NCBI GenBank assembly: GCA_029204225.1
Contig: CM055097.1
Span: 28,755,192 to 28,819,191 of the forward strand
Length of the DNA stretch: 64,000 nucleotides
Direction: 5' to 3'
From: Diphasiastrum complanatum
Taxonomy: Eukaryota > Streptophyta > Lycopodiopsida > Lycopodiales > Lycopodiaceae
Position numbers and translations under genes: made by a program. A model generated the notes under the pieces. The model did not search any database. It had not been told where the DNA came from and saw only the letters and a program-made list of their open reading frames with translations. The first letter of the stretch is position 1, and the number at the start of each line of letters is the position of its first letter. Shown one piece after another: positions 1 through 11,041 of this stretch.

Positions 1-192
1 TTAGAAATGATTTTGAGTCACTAGTGATATAACAAGAACGATGTGGTGCTATACCACAAAGGCCTTGCCATGTCATAAGTCGTACTTTTATTTTACGAGA
101 ATCCTACAAGTTTAGCAAATATGGAAAGGCATTTATGACATAATATGAGAATATTAAGCTGAAAATAAAACTAAAAAATGTGTGAAAAAATA

Positions 193-300
193 ACAAGGTA
201 GGCTGCAGACTCGTCCATATACTTCATAGGTGGTCTGCTAGCTCTTGATGATCTTCTGAAAAATAGAGGAAGTTGATCATCATCTTTTGATTCACTGTCA
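193..300 (-). repeat. Partial duplicate of the pol linker
   Basis: This stretch matches 559-703 (the Ser/Arg-rich linker between integrase and RT) in the same orientation, but lacks about 30 bases in the middle. It abuts the truncated RT. The element therefore carries linker, RT start and a second linker, and everything after the RT start is missing. Copies B and D show the same arrangement, so it predates the segmental duplications. Confidence 0.8.
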
Positions 301-2928
301 GTGTAATCGACATTGTATACCTAAGAAAATCCTCTAGCAACAAGTCAGGCTTTTCTTCTGTCGATGCTTCCGTTTGCTTTGTACTTGACTTTGAAAATCC
401 ATTTGCAATCAACTACGTTTCTGCAAACAGGTAATTCGACAACCGTCCACAATCGTCCATGCCTGGTTCTTGATAAGAGACGAATCCTCTTTATCCATAG
501 CTTTTTTCCAGAGATTTGAATCTGGCTGACTGAGTGCCTCCTTACAGTTGTCAGCTCGTGAACAAGGTAGGCTACAGACTCATCGATATACATGATAGGT
601 GGTCTGCTAGCTCTTGATGATCTTCTGGAAAATAGAGGAAGTTGATCATTTTCATCATACTGTAGTTGCTGAATTGCAACATCATCATCTTTTGATTCAC
701 CATTGATTTGTTGTTCATCAAGAGTAGATGAGCTTGGTCCTTCAAGGGGAATAGTCGAGTGAGGAACTGGAAAGTTCAATATGTCAGGAGAATCTAACAG
801 GTCGGCTGGATGGGCTCTGCCTTTTCCCTTGAGGTCTTGAAACTGATCTTCGATGAAGATGACATCCCGTCTAGTGCTCTATGGGATCCAAAAACTTGTA
901 GACTTGATCTGAAGTATTGTAGCTCATGAAAATACATTTGATACTGTAGAAGTCGAGCTTCTTCCTGAGATCATGAGGAATCTGTGCATAAGTAGTACAT
1001 CCAAAAACTCGTAAGTTTGATAAAGAAGGTTTGGTACCTGTCCAAACTTCAAATGGTGTTTTGTTCGAGAGACCTTTAGTAGGACATCTGTTCTAAATAT
1101 AAGTTGTTGTTGAAATAGCTTCAGCCCATAAGGACCTCGGAAGTGTCGCATGTGATAACATGCACTTTGCCGATTCGACTAATGTTATGTTCTTTCTCTC
1201 AGCAAGACCATTTGACTGATGCGAATAGGAGGTAATGTATTGTTGATCAATGTCCTTGTTAAAGCAATACTTCTTGAATTCAGTGGAGATATATTCTCCC
1301 CCATTACCTGACCTCAATGCTTTGATTCGTTTACAAGTCTAATTTTTTGCATGCTTTGTGAATTGTCTAAACTTGATGAGAGCCTCTAATTTTTGTTTAA
1401 TGAAATAAATAGCTGTTCTTCTGGAGAATTTGTAAATAAAGGTAATGAAATACTTTGCATCTAGCAATGAAGGAGTTTTCATAGGTCCACATCTATCTGT
1501 ATGAACAACATCTCAAAGACCTTTTGCTGCATGTCTATGACTTGACCTAAAAGGAATCCTAGTATGCTTTCCAAGGATGCAACAAGGATGCAACTATGGC
1601 AGACAAGGAGATCGACCTTACCAGAAGGATAGTCAAGATCAAGAGCCATGGATTGTTTTAACATATTCACAACAGATGCATAATTCAAGCGTCCAAAGCG
1701 ATGATGCCATAGTAATGCTTTATTGACAAGAAGAGAGGTTTTCAAGGCTTGACTATAATCAGAATAACAATGTGCCAATCTATATAAGTATCCATGCCTC
1801 TTGCCGAGTGCAAGGATCTTATTACTCCTATCGATAATTCTGCATTGATCAGACTCAAACTCCACCTTATGACCTAAATTTGTAATTCTACTTATTGATA
1901 ATAGATTTGTAGAGAGTTTAGGAACATACCAGACTTTTGACAATAGTTTCAATTGATAATGCTGGAATCTCAATCTTATAGTACCTACACCTTCGATAGT
2001 GTGAGTACTATCGTCACCAAGATGAACATACATCTTTGTGTTGTAAGGCGTATAGGATTGGAAAATCTCACGATGATTGGTCATATGTTGAGTATCTCCC
2101 AAATCCAGAAATCACGAATCATCTGAATTCGCATATTTGTCTTTGACCATAAAAGCGCCTTCTTCCATTTCGACTTGAGGAGATGCTGTAATGTATTTGC
2201 TTGTTAATCAGGTTGCTTGGATGCATTCTTCGATTTGAGCATTTGGCAATCTTGGATCTCATGGTTATTGCATTTGCAATAACTGCAAAACATCTTCTTC
2301 TTTGACAAATGTGGATTTGATGATTGTTGTTGACTTTGAGTCTATTTTTGATTCGATGCTCGAAGCTTTTCTACATCTGTCATTTCAAACCCTTGTTGAC
2401 ATATAGAGCATGAGACAAAGAGGTAGATGAAGTGTCTTAACTTCTTTGATTATCTTCTTGCAGCAACATAGCGATAACTCTGGTAAGAGTTAAATCTGAG
2501 TGTATTGTGATGACCATCACCCAGTTCTCATATGTAGAGGGCATGCTTGAAAGCAATGTCATTATTGTGTCTTGAGCGTCTAATACTGATCTGACAGTGG
2601 CCATCTATTGTAAGAGATTCTTAAACTGGTTAATATGATTCTGAAGAGAAACACCATTTGACATCGTGAGTGTGAAGAATCTCCTTCGAAGATGTAACTT
2701 AGTTACGTCTCTCACATCATATAGTGAGCTCTGGATGTCCCAAACTTCTATTGAAGTTTTAGCTTCACCTATGTGGCCAATTTGAGTATATGATATATTG
2801 AGTATAAAAAGCGCGAAAGCTTTACCATCCTTCAATTTTAATTTTGAGTCTTCTATTTCATCTTCAGGTTTCACTTCGATACTTGTAACAACATCCCATA
2901 ACTCGTTGGTGATTAGCAAGGTCTTCAT
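193..2928 (-). pseudogene. Ty1/copia gag-pol remnant (family 1), copy A
   Basis: Minus-strand copia polyprotein remnant, truncated early in reverse transcriptase. Read 5' to 3' on the minus strand: gag of the UBN2 type (2605-2928); a CCHC zinc knuckle with C-X2-C-X4-H-X4-C spacing near 2240-2300; a protease site near 2100-2130 that reads DLGD instead of DSGA after a TGG-to-TGA stop; GAG-pre-integrase (about 1600-2050, 'LLSKVWYVPKLSTNLLSI'), where the zinc-binding GH is GR; integrase core (about 1093-1317) with the second catalytic Asp changed (SGNGGEY); a Ser/Arg-rich linker; and the start of RT ('VDCKWIFKVKYKANGSI', about 370-430). RT is cut off soon after and joined to a second linker copy. 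Several frameshifts and stops make it non-functional. Copy D keeps the integrase Asp and the protease DSG, so the copies decayed separately. Confidence 0.9.
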
Positions 2929-3222
2929 CTTAAATTTTCACAAATGATAATTGGATCCATTCAGCTTGTGTCTGCGATAAGACCAGCTTTACTTTGAGAA
3001 TCCATCTGGAACGTAGTCTGTTGATTGTATCAATGACGCTAAGATGTAGTGATGGCAAAAACATGAAATCAATTCTCTGATACTTAAAGGATGAAAGGAA
3101 CTGAAGAATATGATATCAAGGAACTGAAGAATATGATATCAATTTGATATCGCGAAAGATATTAGTATTAAGGCTTTTTGCTCTGATATCGATATAGTAT
3201 TAGGCCTTGAAGAAGAATCAAT

Positions 3223-3234
3223 GCTTTGATACCA
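3223..3234 (-). other. Primer-binding site of copia family 1, copy A
   Basis: On the minus strand this reads TGGTATCAAAGC, the usual plant copia primer site complementary to the initiator-Met tRNA 3' end with one change from TGGTATCAGAGC. It directly abuts the LTR starting at 3235. About 295 bases of leader separate it from the gag start at 2928. In A the leader holds a tandem 23-bp duplication (about 3099-3145) that C has once and D lacks. Confidence 0.88.
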
Positions 3235-4293
3235 TGTCGAAAATATGTGAGTGATGGAATGCGAACACTTCCTACTTCCAATGCATGACTACGCCTATAA
3301 AAAATTGAACAAAGCAGTAGTGATGTAAATCACGTTCAATATTTAGCAGCTAACTTTCGCTAGATACTAAGTGATTATGTAGCCAAACATAAAGTATTCA
3401 ATTCTCCGACAATTTCTATCACTTACAAAAGCAATACAGAGATGCATGCATTCTGACACACGCAATAAGAAAATAGTATTGATTTTGAAAAAAAAGATCA
3501 GATGCTAATGAGTGCAAGACAATAGCAGATAGAAACCATGCACTCTAAAGCTGTCTCTGAGTAACTGAGAATAAGTCTGAAATAAACAACTCTGCTGATA
3601 AGCAGTAGCACAATAGCAATTCTAAAATAAATCTCTAAAAAACTGAACTAGAATGCTCAAGAGAGTTCAAGCTTGAAAGCTTGATAGAGAGCTAACAACA
3701 ATACTTTCTGATTATGAATGATCTGCTTGATGAGAGCGCAAGAAGCATCGTGTAATAACGCTCAACTCCTTCACAATTCACAATAACATTGATCTTGACT
3801 TGATCATTGATAATGAGATGTATGAACAACTAATTTATACTAGGTCATCAAATGCAATTGCCAGTTGGCTGGAGTCCACTGACATTCATCTAGGTCTTCT
3901 CAGAAGTTGCTTGCTGACAAGTGGTGACAATTGGCCGTAAATAGTGTGTCTGCATAAATGAACATAAACTGTCATTATGCATAAATGAATGTAAACTGCC
4001 CCAAGTGAAAAATACAACACTACATTTTTACTCGTAATTTCTGCAGTTGAAAAGTGTGAAACAGATGACACTGCATTTTTGCACGTAATTCCTGACAGAC
4101 AAAAAATGCAAAAAAGACAACACTGCATTTTTACACATAATTTCTGATAGGCGAAAAATGCGAAAAAGGTGACACTACATTCTTACATGCAATTTCTGAC
4201 AGGCAGAAGATGCGAGGAAGGTGAAACTGCATTTTTATACGAGAATTCCTAACAGGCGCCATTGTCGGGTTTGCAGAGAGAGAAAATACGACA
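3235..4293 (-). repeat. 5' LTR of copia family 1, copy A
   Basis: The LTR lies on the minus strand next to the primer site. In plus orientation it begins TGTCGAAAATATG and ends AAATACGACA, giving TGTCG/CGACA ends and a length near 1,059 bp. The outer end rests only on this 5-bp inverted end, because no partner LTR is in the window to confirm it. Copies are at 38988-40052 and 57357-58414; copy B lacks it entirely. Confidence 0.7.
4021..4258. repeat. 52-bp tandem repeats inside the LTR
   Basis: Five diverged units start near 4021, 4072, 4124, 4176 and 4228, each built around TGCATTTTTACACGTAATTT followed by CTGACAGGC. For a minus-strand element this is the upstream (U3) side of the LTR, where tandem enhancer-like repeats are often found. 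The role is inferred; the periodicity is read directly. The copies in C (39781-40017) and D (58143-58379) keep the same five units. Confidence 0.8.
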
Positions 4294-5532
4294 CTGTTGT
4301 CAAACTCCATATATTTCTACAGCCTATGTAAAACACTTGTAAATCTGTAGACTGTATAAAAACATGGGAAAATCCGCAGAATTGGACAAATAGTTGGATG
4401 AAGATTAAAAACCGATTAGTCGATTAGTAGGAAGGAGAATAATCCATCATCTCAATTTGAGAAATATCGAGACTAGTTTTTTGGAGTGCTGAAAAGGGGT
4501 GGAACAATTTGATTTTGCAATTCGGTCCATTCTGCATCCCATCTTTAGCTACATTAGCTAGCAGTTTCAACCGTGAACTTTTGTGTAGGGTAGACTGTCT
4601 ACCATAAGAGTTGTCAGCCATTTCGAGTGAATTCGGATTCTCAAAAGTCTTGCTATCATACTCATAGGTTTTGCTATCACTAGTTTTTTAGTTGAGAGAG
4701 GAAACTGATTTGGATGAAGTGTAAAACCCAATCCTTCTAAGTTGCATAGTATATGGATTGTCAGTAAATCCTTTATTTAGGAGATTCTTTCATTTGGATC
4801 ACTTCAGCAAAAGTCGCTAATAACATGTCTGCAATGAGAGCTAGGAGGGAAGTTGTCTTCTTTAGAGGAGCTTAATAACGAGCTTGTGCTTCTAGATTTT
4901 CCTAGAGTAGGAATGCCAAAACCAGAGGGAGATTTGATCACCGCCAATGAAGAGGATCTAGGGGATCTTTTCTTATTAACCACCAATTGGTACTGATCAA
5001 TAGTAGATGGAGAGCAGGAGCACTCCGCACACAAGTAGCTTGAAAGACTAAGGCAAGTCTTGCAAAAGGCAAGAAAAGAGACAAAATAAACAGGTTATTC
5101 GAAATAACCAGCTCCATCAAATATGTGAAGACAAGAGGGGATAGCATCAGCCAACTTTCAAAGAATGCAAGCCTTAACGTGAGGTGAGAATTTGGAGTTA
5201 AAGTCAGATCCACAATGTCTATAACCTCTCCAAGGTTGGAAAGGAGACCGAAGAGGAGACATTTAAACTTGACAAGAAAAAAAGGAAGAGAGATATGAAT
5301 CAGAAGATGAGATAGACTCAACGTTCAAAACACTGAGAGTCTTTCTGAACTTGAAGATCGAAACCCCAGAGTGTTAGATATGTATGGTGAAGCTAGTAAC
5401 ATCAGTTTATTGTTGGCTATTTTCTTTCCTCCTTAGCCACCTCATACCTAGAAAATAAGGTTCACGAATTTCGTGCTGAATCAGCGTTAGCTGTCTACAA
5501 ACTGGCACCAGCCAAATCATCCCACCAGGCAT
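4294..5532. other. No recognisable gene; decayed coding-like debris
   Basis: Present in all four copies (B only from 4524). On the plus strand a short open stretch at about 4855-4990 encodes an acidic peptide containing 'EELNNELVLLDFPRVGMPK', but frames are broken on both sides. Minus-strand ORFs of 65, 76 and 127 codons also occur. I recognise no family in any of them, and they persist because the copies are young, not demonstrably through selection. Confidence 0.5.
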
Positions 5533-5943
5533 CTACTTCACATAGTCGTAGGCGAGTATGCAGCGAGATAGTTTCACCCCAATCACCTCCCACATCTCGT
5601 CGACGGACTTAGCCACCATCATCAACTGTGCTGCTAGCCACTCTAAACTTCCCATCCCCCCATCCTCTACAACCACCTTCGCCATTGATTCCTCGCAAGT
5701 GCCTTCTGTGACTATTGGCTCCATCGTCCAAGTCATAGAAGCATGATCCACCTCTCCATCACATTCTACTGTGATGTCTCCATCAACATAGAGGCTGAAG
5801 AACAGTTTGTTATGTCTTAGAGCCCTGAGCCTTTTGATCCCAACTCTTTTGGAATGGAATTCAATTTGTTCCAACACGCCTCTCAAACCTTGGATTCTAC
5901 ACACAGTCAGATCAAGTACCGGATCCAGCACCAAAAATTCCAA
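5533..5943 (-). CDS. Unrecognised 136-codon ORF, copy A
   Basis: An open minus-strand frame ending in 'LAYDYVK'. The C-terminal two-thirds is acidic and Val/Met/Glu-rich, while the plus strand here is full of stops, so the minus strand looks the more likely coding strand. I recognise no domain. Copy C has a slightly longer version (144 codons), B has the same length, and D carries the C-terminal part inside an inversion (61027-61245, plus). Its N-terminal end overlaps the opposite-strand remnant at 5854-6426. There is no visible promoter or polyadenylation signal tied to it. It may be a captured host fragment or chance. Confidence 0.3.
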   Translation of the reverse strand: MEFLVLDPVLDLTVCRIQGLRGVLEQIEFHSKRVGIKRLRALRHNKLFFSLYVDGDITVECDGEVDHASMTWTMEPIVTEGTCEESMAKVVVEDGGMGSLEWLAAQLMMVAKSVDEMWEVIGVKLSRCILAYDYVK

Positions 5944-6426
5944 GCACTAGACACCATCGCAATCCAATCTGTGGCCAAATCACTAAAGACATTTGATGCG
6001 CAAGTCCCAGACGAGTTTGAAGGTGATGACACATTTGAAGAGGAAAATCCACAAGCAAAACTTCAAGACAAGTCACAGTCACCTGTGGGATCAGTTCCTG
6101 TTGTTGCAACAACCACAGTACCGCCAGTCTATCTTGATTATGGTGACATCTTAAAAATTCATACACACCTAGGATGGATGATCCAAAATATGATAGAGGG
6201 GAAATCTACCATGGAAAAGTAGATTTTGAATCTCGGCTCGAAGAACACTTTGATCAGTCAAAAGCTGATCCAGATCAACCGGGAGCTGTAGATCATGAAG
6301 CAGCACGAAGCCAAGTCTGAGAGTCTCAAAAAGACCAAGAAGCAAGAGAATTACGTTGCCAAGCTCCATAATGCTCTGATCAACGCTCAAGATCAAGTAG
6401 ACAAAGCTGTCCAAAATGCCAAGTAG
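5854..6426 (+). pseudogene. Hydrophilic coiled-coil (gag-like?) remnant, copy A
   Basis: A plus-strand frame opens at 5854 and codes for a polar, Gln/Glu/Lys-rich protein; the C-terminal part ('QHEAKSESLKKTKKQENYV') looks coiled-coil. It is interrupted by TAG at 6220-6222 and by another TAG near 6290, then stays open to TAG at 6424-6426, just before the GA microsatellite. Copy C has CAG at the first stop, so the ancestral frame was longer. Charge and coiled-coil composition fit an LTR-element gag or a plant structural protein, but no motif settles it. D carries it inverted and frameshifted. Confidence 0.45.
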
Positions 6427-6464
6427 CAGGTTCTCCTATTGTAGGGTCAATTACATGTGTTTTC

Positions 6465-6465
<1 letters not shown>

Positions 6466-6541
<76 letters not shown>
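6466..6541. repeat. GA microsatellite, copy A
   Basis: About 76 bp of perfect (GA)n. The same locus is 59 bp in B, 81 bp in C and 174 bp in D (as CT, because D is inverted here). Confidence 0.98.
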
Positions 6542-6543
<2 letters not shown>

Positions 6544-7736
6544 TATCTCAAAAGTTAGAATAGAGAAATATTGAAAGTAGTGAAATTAGAATTTCGAAGT
6601 CAAAACATAGAAATATTGAGATGGCTATCAAATGTTGCATGTATGTACCATCCACACTCTACATGTAGAGGACGAAGATTATGCTAAATATCAAGAAAAG
6701 GAAAGTAGGGGAGTGTAAGGATTTTTGCCTGCTATGAACCTCAATTGAGCCTTGAGGTCATGAGGCCTATCTTCAAAAAGTAGAGGTTAGAGGAGAAATT
6801 CATATTCTTTCCAAATCCTTAAAACATCGAAGATCAAATGTAAACGGGAGGACAAATGTTGATTTGTGGATAGACTTGAAAACTTTCCATTATGAGGATT
6901 TATGGTTTTGAAAGATTGGATCACTAGGCATGTGGTAGTGGTAGTAGTGCTATGTTGATTTGATGAAGATGAGCCAACCAAGAATTTTAGTGATGGTTTG
7001 CTATTCTATATTCAATGTTGAAGGATGAGATGTGTGAATGAAAGAGAGAGGGCTAAGAAATGGTATCTACTTACAAGAATGGTTTGGATAATGGATCGAA
7101 ATTTGTTAACACCTCAAAAATTTTGTCTAGATTGTCCATCCTTGTGGTGCATGAGTTGTTTATATGAGGATATTATTTTGTCTCTTTGAGTTTCAAATGG
7201 TCCATTATACTTGTTATCCTGAATTCATTTTGCTTGTGACATTTGGGAATAATCTTGCCATTTCTATGCAAGAAAAGTGAAATCCAACATGTACATAGAC
7301 TACTTCCACCTCAGCATGATTATGTTTGCACTGCCATAGCAAAAGTTGGAGCTTAGAAAGTATATTGAGGACAAGATTTTGATATTGCAAGACCAACTTG
7401 AAAGCCTGGTACTCCATTACTATTAACCTTATTTCATGTACTTGTACTTACTAGTTTTCCTTCAAAGCCAATCATATTTAAGATCTATTTTATAATCATT
7501 TGGTATTTTTTGAGAGAACATAGCAATCATGCTCGTTGTTTCAAAGATGTAATTTATAACCATGCACGTGAATATTGTAATGCCTTTTGTAAGAAATAGA
7601 TGGTGAGCAGATTGCTTTGGTGATGAGCATAGTTCTCGTTAGGCATGCACCGAGCTATTTGGTAGTGTGTAGTAGCAAATCCGTTAAAGAATGAAAGTCC
7701 ACAACCATCCTGGCATGGTGATGCCCTCGGATAATA
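6542..7736. other. No gene seen
   Basis: AT-rich sequence shared by all four copies. It holds only short ORFs on the minus strand with low-complexity Ser/Thr content and no recognisable domain. Confidence 0.6.
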
Positions 7737-8012
7737 GGCTAAACACATGGTTTGGTGGTACAACATGGATTGTCAAATACAATACCTTTCTTGGGTAGAA
7801 ATACACTACCTTTTTATTGGAGGAGCTACTCCCACTACTTACCCCCCAATACTCCAAGAGGGTAGGCCCATCATTACTAGGGATATCTTCATTGCATTAA
7901 CTCGTGGGTATCATCAAGCTCCATCCCAAATCCCCAAAAGGTGAAATGTACTACCAAAAAGTACAATGAAAAATGAGTTTTTCTTTTGTACCACCAAACC
8001 ATGCTTTTAGCC
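7737..8012. mobile_element. MITE, 276 bp, copy A
   Basis: Terminal inverted repeats of 27 bp with two mismatches: the left one starts GGCTAAAC and contains ATGGTTTGGTGGTACAA, and the right one ends with the complement TTGTACCACCAAACCAT then GCTTTTAGCC. The element is flanked on both sides by AATA (7733-7736 and 8013-8016), a plausible 4-bp target duplication. It is too short to encode a transposase, so it is a non-autonomous DNA transposon. The GGC ends recall PIF/Harbinger or hAT families, but the 4-bp duplication fits neither well, so I leave the superfamily open. Confidence 0.85.
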
Positions 8013-9459
8013 AATATCACTATTTCAATTTTCTGATGTAACTAGAGTATCAGTTAAAAGTGTATTGTAGCCATCTGAATAAAGAAAGCTTGTGTTTGTT
8101 TGAAAAGGGAAGTTTTTTGTATTTGATAACATAGCATATGCCGCATACCTAGATATCTTTAATAGTTGCTATTGCTTTCCCAATTTCATCCATGTACTCA
8201 AAACTCAAACGACATGTCAAATTTCTTGCTAGGGCAACCCTCAAATCTAGTTTACTTGGCTGGAGAAGATTACTACCTTGACTTATTGGCTTTTTCTTGC
8301 ACCCTTATGCGCATGAGGGAAAGGAAACCAAAGTGCGGTCAATATGCTTACAATCAGGAGATGCCCTACTGTTGTTTTAAATAACAAAGGAAACCTTGGA
8401 TCAAACCACTGGCTGCGGCCACAATTGTCTTCGAGCCTATTGTATTCATGGTAAATATTTGACACCCTCCAATTGTATGTACATTTATGTTGTGGCTCTA
8501 TGTATTCATGTATGTACATTTATGTTGTGGCTCTTTGTGTACCTTTAACTGCTTGATGCAACTCGCTTATTTATATCAAGGAAAATTCTCCGTGTCGTAT
8601 GATGCTTGCTGTGTTTTGAACTACCTTTATATCAAATTTATCTGGTCAAAGTTTTTTTTTTCAAGTATAAGCCCTCCGCAAGTTTGTTCCTAGGAACTAA
8701 ATTTGCGACATAGACTGGTACTTGTGTTTGTTGCTAGTGCATAATAAGTTATTGTATGTAAGGTAAACAATCTAAAAATTCTTCATTCTTTTGTAATAAC
8801 TAACTACTAAGACAAGTGACTCAACATATATCCTTGTATAAAGAGGGCAAAAAAAGTTTTCATATCATGAATTTCTTAAAATAAAGTCAACTTAATAGCA
8901 TTATGATTTCAATGCATGCTAATATATTATTAACAAAATCTTTCACTATGAGGTTTATAATAGAAAAAGATAAGATGTAATAGCTACAATTTTGTGAATT
9001 TGCTATATGCTAAAGGCTTGGAGCTTGACTTCCACCATAAAAGTGACTCTTCTCAGGTGAAAGAGTTTGATGCCCAACATGACCCTATTCAGGATGCAAC
9101 TCTTCCCTTCTTGAACACTTCTATTCTTGCATAGGTGAACAACCACATTTGTTTGTTCTTGCCTTTCCTCTTGACATGCTTGAAGATGAGATGAATGTGT
9201 CAACTTTCCATGCAATTTGTCATATATTGTTGGCTGCTTTTATTAATTTGTAGTTTATGCAAAAGTGGTGCTACTTTGTTGCTTATTATTTTAACTTAAG
9301 AATCAGAGCTTTTGAACTTTTTCTAGGTTGGATGAGGAATTGATGGATTGCGATCTGAACACTGAAACGTGAATATCGTGAATATTGAAATGCGAATATT
9401 GAAACATATCTCATAAATACTAAAACATGAATATCATGAATACTGAAACGTGAATACTC
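8013..9459. other. No gene seen; short 35-bp-period duplication
   Basis: Shared by all four copies. A 26-bp sequence beginning TGTATGTACATTTATG is repeated at 8474-8499 and 8509-8534. Small ORFs on both strands (about 70 codons) have no recognisable domain. Stretches near 9358-9459 already resemble the minisatellite that follows. Confidence 0.6.
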
Positions 9460-9669
9460 TGAATGCTGATTGTGAAACTCTGAATAATGATTGTGAAACT
9501 CTGAATACTAATCATGATAATCTAAATACTAATCGTGGAACTCTGAATACTGATCATGAAACTTTGAATATTGATCGTTAAACTTTAAATATTGATCGTG
9601 AAATTCTGAATATTGATCGTTATACTCTGAATATAGATTGCGATACTCGGAATACTTTGATCGTGATAT
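9460..9669. repeat. 21-bp minisatellite, copy A
   Basis: Ten diverged tandem units of exactly 21 bp, consensus close to TGAATACTGATCGTGAAACT plus C. B and C have the same ten units; D has seven, missing units 7 to 9. The units have no spacers, so this is not a CRISPR array. Confidence 0.9.
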
Positions 9670-10826
9670 ATTTTTAATGATGCAATTGTGAGTAAAAAAT
9701 AGCAATCTTTCTAAATGCTAAAATTGTGAATTTTTTTAATATCGAATTTGAATTTCAATAATTATATCAAACTATGAAATTAGTGAATACTCAATCTTGA
9801 TATTCGTGGTTACTCTCATGAATATCTATGATGAAAATTTTGTGAGTTTAATCGTGAAATTAACGATAAGATTTATCACTACTTTCTTCAATACATAGAC
9901 AATAAATTATGATATTCATTTTTTACAATTGTGAATGTGCATCATAAAATTGTAAATATTACATCGTGGAATTTACTACTACTTTTGTGAATATTAATTT
10001 TGAAATTTTTATATTAAGTACAAAACTACAAATACTTAATTTTTTCCTTTTGTCGTTATTTCTAAAAAATGATTGCAATATTGTAAACCTACTATTTTAG
10101 AGCTTATGCATAATCTTGTGACTATTGATACTGAGTTTGTGACATGATAAATACTCAAATATAAAAATAATTAAGATTATTTGTTAAGTTAGAAAATGAC
10201 CAAACAATTTTCATCCTACAAAATGATCATTTCTCTTATCAAAGATTTACAAGTCTCAAAACACCACAATAATGGCAAGGCCTTGCCATAATGGTGAAAT
10301 TATTGAATTGAAAAGACAAAATTCTTTTATTTGAGATTCAAACAAATCCATTTATTAGCTTTTTCACTAAAAAGATAATAATCGGTAACTTAAGTCATAA
10401 TGAAATTCATTTGTTTCTTTTTAACATTTTTGCAAAAGCTTGTTGTGGGTATTTTGCGTGTATAGATAAAATAGCCAGAAGTAGTGGAAATAAGTTGCGA
10501 GGGCTTGTAAATAATTTATTTTTGGATAAACTAGACGTCGGGCCATGTAATTAAGATAATATTAGAAGACCAAAGTTTAAGTTCTCTAAGTTTTGTAATT
10601 AGCAAAAGTCAAAGTGGTGGTAGGTGGGGTGTGCTTCCTTGTGCACCATAGATTAGTTTGTGTTTCTTTTGAAGGGTTAGGATTTCAATCCTACCTTCTT
10701 GCAAGTAGCCAATAGGAAGCAAGGGCCAGGGCCACTCTAAAGATAAAAAGGCAATTCTTGTAGACCAGTTTACATTGTAATTGAGAGGAGGAAATTCTAC
10801 CACTTTGGAGAGCCAAACATCCTCAC
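9670..10826. other. AT-rich, no gene; 18-bp palindrome
   Basis: Very AT-rich sequence with no coding frame. It contains a perfect 18-bp palindrome, ATGGCAAGGCCTTGCCAT, at 10272-10289, preserved in B (34921-34938) and C (46036-46053). The function, if any, is unknown. Confidence 0.65.
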
Positions 10827-11036
10827 GTGCTAATCATGTTCAGACAGATCATTTTGAAGGAGGGATTGTCCATTGATCCTTCAAAGATTGAAGTCATAAA
10901 AAACATGAGATTTTCAAAATTTGTGAAAGGAATGTAGACGTTTTTGGGCATGACGGGCTTTCACCGCCACTATATCTATGCGTATGCAGACAAAACTCAT
11001 ATCTTGTATGAGGTTCTTAGGAAGGGGGCCGTTTAC
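10827..11036 (+). pseudogene. Ty3/gypsy RT end / RNase H connection, copy A
   Basis: The translation contains 'EGLSIDPSKIEVIKN' and 'FLGMTGFHRHYI', the hallmark region between reverse transcriptase and RNase H in Ty3/gypsy elements. A CAG codon kept in copy C (46705) is TAG in A and B. The frame stops at the copia LTR inserted at 11042 and resumes on the far side at 11738, so this and the RNase H piece were one element before the insertion. Confidence 0.85.
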
Positions 11037-11041
11037 AAAGT

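Noticed and set aside
9003-9215. 70-codon ORF present in all four copies (also 33652, 44767, 63238), and other 60-80 codon ORFs repeated likewise
   Set aside because: Conservation follows from recent duplication; no domain, codon bias or context supports coding.
9460-9669. Regular short repeats considered as a CRISPR array
   Set aside because: Units are directly adjacent with no spacers, in a plant nuclear context.
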